Shown one piece after another: positions 60,689-64,000 of a DNA stretch of 64,000 nucleotides (position 1 is the stretch's first letter; each line of letters starts with the position of its first letter). The DNA is taken from positions 35,609-99,608 of the forward strand of contig JAMLGK010000013.1 of NCBI GenBank assembly GCA_023957995.1, read 5' to 3'. A model generated the notes under the pieces. The model saw nothing but the letters and a program-made list of their open reading frames with translations. It was not told where the DNA came from and ran no database searches. The translations under genes and the position numbers were made by a program. This stretch comes from Microthrixaceae bacterium. Its GTDB lineage: Bacteria > Actinomycetota > Acidimicrobiia > Acidimicrobiales > Microtrichaceae.

Positions 60689-62725
60689 TCAGTTGGCGGG
60701 CTGGGTCACTCGCTCGATGCCAGCCTGCGCTGTGGAGTTGGCGGGATCGACCTCGAGGGCGGCGGCAAAGCTCTCGGCTGCGGTGTCGGGATCACCCGCG
60801 CGCTCGTAGAGGATGCCCAGGTTCACAAGAGCACGGGCATCGCCGGGACCGAGTTCGGCAGCGGCCGTCCAGGCCTCCTCGGCACGGTCGAACTGGTTCA
60901 GCTGCGATGCAGCGAGACCGATTCCCAGATGCGCCCGGAACGACTCCGGGTACAGGACCAGAACACGGTCGTACACCTCCAGCGCAGACTCAGCATCACC
61001 GGTCGCGGTGAGCAGCTCTGCTCGGTCCATGAGCAGGTCAGGATCCTCACCGGCCACTGCCTGGGCGTCGTCCAGGTGACCGAATGCCGAGGCGATCAAT
61101 TCGGCGCGAGCAGCATCTGAGTCGGCTATCTCCGGACCCTCGGTGAGTGACTGCACCGCGACCCTGGAGTACGCCTGGTGCAGATCGAACCGAGCGGGTG
61201 CCAGCGACACCGCGGACTCCAACCCGTCGAGTGCGGAACTCAGATCACCCGTGGACTGCGCTTCCAAGGCCGAGTCGAGACGAGTCTCGGCGAGCAGTTC
61301 GCCACCTGCGAGAACGAGCCCCGCGATCGCGAGGCAACCGAACCCGACCGCGGCGACGACCCTTGGGGCGGAACCGCGGGACTCGGTTCGCGATGTGGCT
61401 GGGGAGGGCACGATCGCAACCCAGAGCAACCCTGCCAGCATCCACGGGATCGGATCGATCACAGGGTCTCCGAACGCGAACAGAAGCGTGACCAGGTAGC
61501 CAGCGAGACCCGCTGTGACGGCGGTCGGCACGAGTTCGCGTTGCAGGTTGCGTGCGAAGTCACCGGCGAGCACCACCAGCAGCGACAGGAGCGCTGCCAG
61601 CCCCAGGATGCCGGTAGTCACGAGCGTGTCCAATGGGAGCGAGTGAGCCCTGTCATGGAGCTCCTCGCTTCCGTGGTCGCGTTCGAAGTCCTCGTCGATC
61701 CCCGCCGGCAGCACCGATCGTTGTGTGTCGGGCCCGGCACCCAGAAGCGGACGATCGACGATCACCGATGGTGTGGTCGACCACAGATCCAACCGGCCGA
61801 TCCCGCTCGCCCGGTCGAGTTGGGGCCCGATCACCGTCAGCATCAGGACAGCCAATGCAGCGAGAGCGGCCACCACACCCACAGCGACGAGCAACGGGCT
61901 GCGCCCGGCAGCGGACTCGGCTCCGCGTCCGGGATCGCGCGACGCCGCTGACCAGAGCCCTGTCGATCCCGCGTTCGGTCGTCCCGTGGCCACCCAGGCC
62001 GGCGCCATCACAGCAGCCGACACGAGCGCCGCTAGCCAGCCACCGCGGGTGCCGGTGGCCAGGAGACCCGCCAGGCCCGCCACCGAACAGACCAGGCCGG
62101 CGATGCGCCATCGCGGGTCACGGCTCCGAAGGTGTGCCACCGCTATCGGCAGCACGATCACCAGATGGGCCGCAGCGAAGGTGGCGCTCCCCCAGGTGCT
62201 GCGAGCGCGCGTTACCTCTCCTGCGTCACCCACCGCGGCGATGTCGAGCCCGAGGCGTTCTGCCACCGCCAGGGCACCGACGACACCACCGGTCACGAAC
62301 GCTGCGCGCAATATCCGGCGTTGCACCACCGCATCGGCGGCCACGCTGGCACCCAGGACGAACGATCCGATTCCCAGGAACAGCGCGAACAGACCGTTGT
62401 TGCGGTTGGGTGATCCCAGGAGGCTCATCCACGGTGCGACACCCAGAACGGTTGCGGCCAGCGACACCACCACCAGAGGCACGAACCACTTCCACCGAGG
62501 CCACCTGAGGGTTCCCGTGGCAGCACACACCGCCAGCCCCGCCGGAACCAGGACACCGACCACCAGCCACTTGGCGGCGTGGAACGGACCGAACGCCCAT
62601 GGAACGAAGAACAGAGGTACGACCACCACCAAGGCGACAGGAGCGGCCGACCGAAGACCGGGATACGACGACACGCCGGTTGGCCCGGACGCCGTCGGTT
62701 CGGTGACGGTCGCGGGTGCCATCAT
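60689..62725 (-). CDS. O-antigen ligase/polymerase-like membrane protein with TPR tail
   Basis: The 678-residue protein has about a dozen transmembrane helices (residues 28-450). The large outside loop holds RLDLWSTTPSVIVDRPLLGAGPD and HDRAHSLPLDTLVTTGILG, typical of the Wzy_C (O-antigen ligase) family: the R..W, GxGPD and HxHS-like blocks. A C-terminal tetratricopeptide region of about 180 residues includes LMDRAELLTATGDAESALEVYDRVLVLYP and LVNLGILYERAGDPDTAAESFAAALEVDP. It probably ligates or polymerises envelope glycans outside the membrane. It starts at tandem ATGs (62725/62722). Confidence 0.88.
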   Translation of the reverse strand: MMAPATVTEPTASGPTGVSSYPGLRSAAPVALVVVVPLFFVPWAFGPFHAAKWLVVGVLVPAGLAVCAATGTLRWPRWKWFVPLVVVSLAATVLGVAPWMSLLGSPNRNNGLFALFLGIGSFVLGASVAADAVVQRRILRAAFVTGGVVGALAVAERLGLDIAAVGDAGEVTRARSTWGSATFAAAHLVIVLPIAVAHLRSRDPRWRIAGLVCSVAGLAGLLATGTRGGWLAALVSAAVMAPAWVATGRPNAGSTGLWSAASRDPGRGAESAAGRSPLLVAVGVVAALAALAVLMLTVIGPQLDRASGIGRLDLWSTTPSVIVDRPLLGAGPDTQRSVLPAGIDEDFERDHGSEELHDRAHSLPLDTLVTTGILGLAALLSLLVVLAGDFARNLQRELVPTAVTAGLAGYLVTLLFAFGDPVIDPIPWMLAGLLWVAIVPSPATSRTESRGSAPRVVAAVGFGCLAIAGLVLAGGELLAETRLDSALEAQSTGDLSSALDGLESAVSLAPARFDLHQAYSRVAVQSLTEGPEIADSDAARAELIASAFGHLDDAQAVAGEDPDLLMDRAELLTATGDAESALEVYDRVLVLYPESFRAHLGIGLAASQLNQFDRAEEAWTAAAELGPGDARALVNLGILYERAGDPDTAAESFAAALEVDPANSTAQAGIERVTQPAN

Positions 62726-62796
62726 CGCAGCGTACCGACAGCTGTGTCGCGGGCGGCGAGCACTTCAGGCAAGGTAGATGTGGTTGGTGAATCGAC

Positions 62797-62845
62797 CCTC
62801 TGGTGCCGACGGCCGGGCGGATCGAATGGCCGCCGGCACCAGAGG
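62797..62845 (-). terminator. Long stem-loop after the surface-protein gene
   Basis: CCTCTGGTGCCG at 62797-62808 pairs with 62834-62845 (12 bp). After one mismatch, CGGCC/GGCCG adds 5 bp, leaving a 13-base loop. It begins one base after the stop of the surface-protein gene. There is no U tract, so it may be a processing or stability element. Confidence 0.65.
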
Positions 62846-62846
62846 A

Positions 62847-64000
62847 TCAGACCTTCCTCCCCCCACCAGCTGACCCCAGCCGATGCCACTTGCGCCTGTT
62901 CATCAGCACCCCCAGAGCGATGACGAACAGTGCGAACAGAACGAGGGCCAACGGGTTCGAGCCGGTGTAGGCGAGCGGACTCCCGCCCGAGGTGCCACCG
63001 GTGGAGGAGACACTGCCCGAAGCACCGGCAGAGCCGGCGCCAGAGGTTCCGTCACCGCTCGATCCCGTGCTGCCCTGAACCGCAACCGGGGTGGCGTCGC
63101 CGCCCGTTCCGTTGGTTCCGTCGTTCCCGGAACCTCCATCAGTACCCGGATCGCTACTGGGATCAGTACCCGGATCTGTGCCGGGATCGGGGTCGGGGTC
63201 CGGATCCGGCGTGGGATCGACCCCCTTGTCAGGATCGACGGGCACGCCTGAGGCGGAAACGACCATGACGACGACGTCGTCCACGTTGTGGTCGTACTCG
63301 AGTGCTTCGGTGAGCGTGATCACGCCGTCGAGGACCGAGGCGATCTCACGGACCTCCATACGGTCGCTCCCGGTGCCGATCGCGATCTGCTGTCCCGCAA
63401 CGAAGCCGGAGTCACCGCCTGCGAAGCCCGGTGCCGTCGAGACCATGATCGTGTCGGAACCCGATGCCAGAGACACCGCGGACAGCCGAACGACGTCCGC
63501 TGCCACCCGGCTCGCCATCGCACCCGTTGACACCGCGGAGACCGCCTCGACGGGAACAACTCCGCCACCGAATCCGAACAACCTCAACGGAGACTGGTTC
63601 GGCTCGGGGTCCTCACCTTCGAGGACGCTCACCGGAGCGACGGTGATCGTCTCGATCGGACCGTCGCTGAAGGCCTGCTCGTTCAAGGGCGAGTCCTGGG
63701 TCGTACCGTCGGGCAGCACCGTCTGCAGGCGCCCGTTGGCGCCCATGATGAGTGCTGCGGTCTCACCCTCGTTCGCGTACTTGATCACGAAACGCCCGAC
63801 CGTCGGTTCCGGTGCCTTCGACTTGACCGGAAGCGCGATCTGCGCAGGAGAGTTGTTGGGGACCAGGCCGAAGTCCGCATCCACCGACTGCGGGGTCCCT
63901 CGGGCCCGCTTGGTTCCGGCATCCACGAAACCGTTGACCCAGCGCATGTTGTAGTCGTACGGGTCGTTCCAGCGACTGTTCTCGATGTCGATGCGTGTCG
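62847..64000 (-). CDS. Cell-wall-anchored surface protein, 5' end beyond the window
   Basis: The reading frame is open to the window edge (TRIDIENSRWNDPYDYN precedes the first in-frame ATG at 63947), so the gene is partial. The visible 384 residues comprise a strand-rich region, then a low-complexity DPDPDP/GTDPGTDP stalk and a Gly/Ser-rich spacer. The C-terminal sorting-type signal is LAYTG, hydrophobic helix, and RRKWHR tail. LAYTG is a variant of the sortase motif LPxTG. It is probably displayed on the cell surface; function unknown. Confidence 0.8.
   Translation of the reverse strand, partial: TRIDIENSRWNDPYDYNMRWVNGFVDAGTKRARGTPQSVDADFGLVPNNSPAQIALPVKSKAPEPTVGRFVIKYANEGETAALIMGANGRLQTVLPDGTTQDSPLNEQAFSDGPIETITVAPVSVLEGEDPEPNQSPLRLFGFGGGVVPVEAVSAVSTGAMASRVAADVVRLSAVSLASGSDTIMVSTAPGFAGGDSGFVAGQQIAIGTGSDRMEVREIASVLDGVITLTEALEYDHNVDDVVVMVVSASGVPVDPDKGVDPTPDPDPDPDPGTDPGTDPSSDPGTDGGSGNDGTNGTGGDATPVAVQGSTGSSGDGTSGAGSAGASGSVSSTGGTSGGSPLAYTGSNPLALVLFALFVIALGVLMNRRKWHRLGSAGGGRKV

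Overview
The window is high-GC DNA with GTG/TTG starts, stop/start overlaps of the GTGA and ATGA type, Thr-rich spacers in secreted proteins and leaderless-looking promoters. The gene content (NdgR-type IclR regulator beside leuCD, citramalate synthase, fused ECF ATPases) fits an actinobacterium, most likely an uncultured member of class Acidimicrobiia. The taxonomic call is inference from style and content, since no rRNA gene is present.

Layout. (1) 1-5.3 kb: the end of an integrative element, with a STAND/NACHT NTPase, a protein with an HEPN-like RX4H motif, an excisionase-like HTH protein and a tyrosine recombinase (3' end frameshifted), abutting the 3' end of tRNA-Glu(CTC). (2) 5.3-9.4 kb: tRNA-Glu, tRNA-Gln(CTG), gltX, a YdcF-like membrane protein, an L,D-transpeptidase and an unknown gene. 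(3) 9.4-13.2 kb: leuB-ilvE-cimA, preceded by a leaderless leader peptide and an attenuator. (4) 13.2-20.5 kb: a predicted vitamin B12 uptake system bounded by two divergently placed cobalamin riboswitches. It holds a DUF4430-like lipoprotein on +, and on - an operon for a secreted alpha-toroid protein, a DUF4430-like anchored protein, EcfT, a fused double EcfA and a candidate EcfS. (5) 20.5-28.2 kb: greA, mscL, ppx, rsgA and an iron(III) ABC transporter (fbpABC) behind an IdeR/DtxR-like box. (6) 28.3-31.1 kb: ndgR-type regulator divergent from leuCD, with two phased operator-like palindromes. (7) 31-48.5 kb: a beta-propeller lipoprotein, serA, an S9 peptidase, aspC, serC, an acyl-CoA synthetase, a Tat phosphoesterase, a GNAT enzyme, metY, thrB and ilvC. 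(8) 48.7-53 kb: ilvBN behind a second leader-peptide attenuator, and ilvD. (9) 53-64 kb: an exopolysaccharide region with two PelF-like glycosyltransferases, a polytopic membrane protein, a heavily frameshifted deacetylase-like gene, a GH114 glycosidase, an O-antigen-ligase/TPR protein and a cell-wall-anchored surface protein cut by the window edge.

How the parts work together. Branched-chain amino acid synthesis is nearly complete (cimA, leuBCD, ilvBN, ilvC, ilvD, ilvE; leuA and ilvA are not seen). It is under at least three local controls: two ribosome-mediated attenuators and one IclR-type operator. The B12 cluster looks like a bacterial counterpart of transcobalamin: a toroid (alpha domain) and a DUF4430 (beta domain) as separate, translationally coupled secreted proteins feeding an ECF importer. 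Both transcripts carry a B12 riboswitch with an RBS-sequestering hairpin. A family of about 51-bp palindromic repeats (three copies found by eye) sits between genes at 14.1, 34.0 and 47.5 kb.
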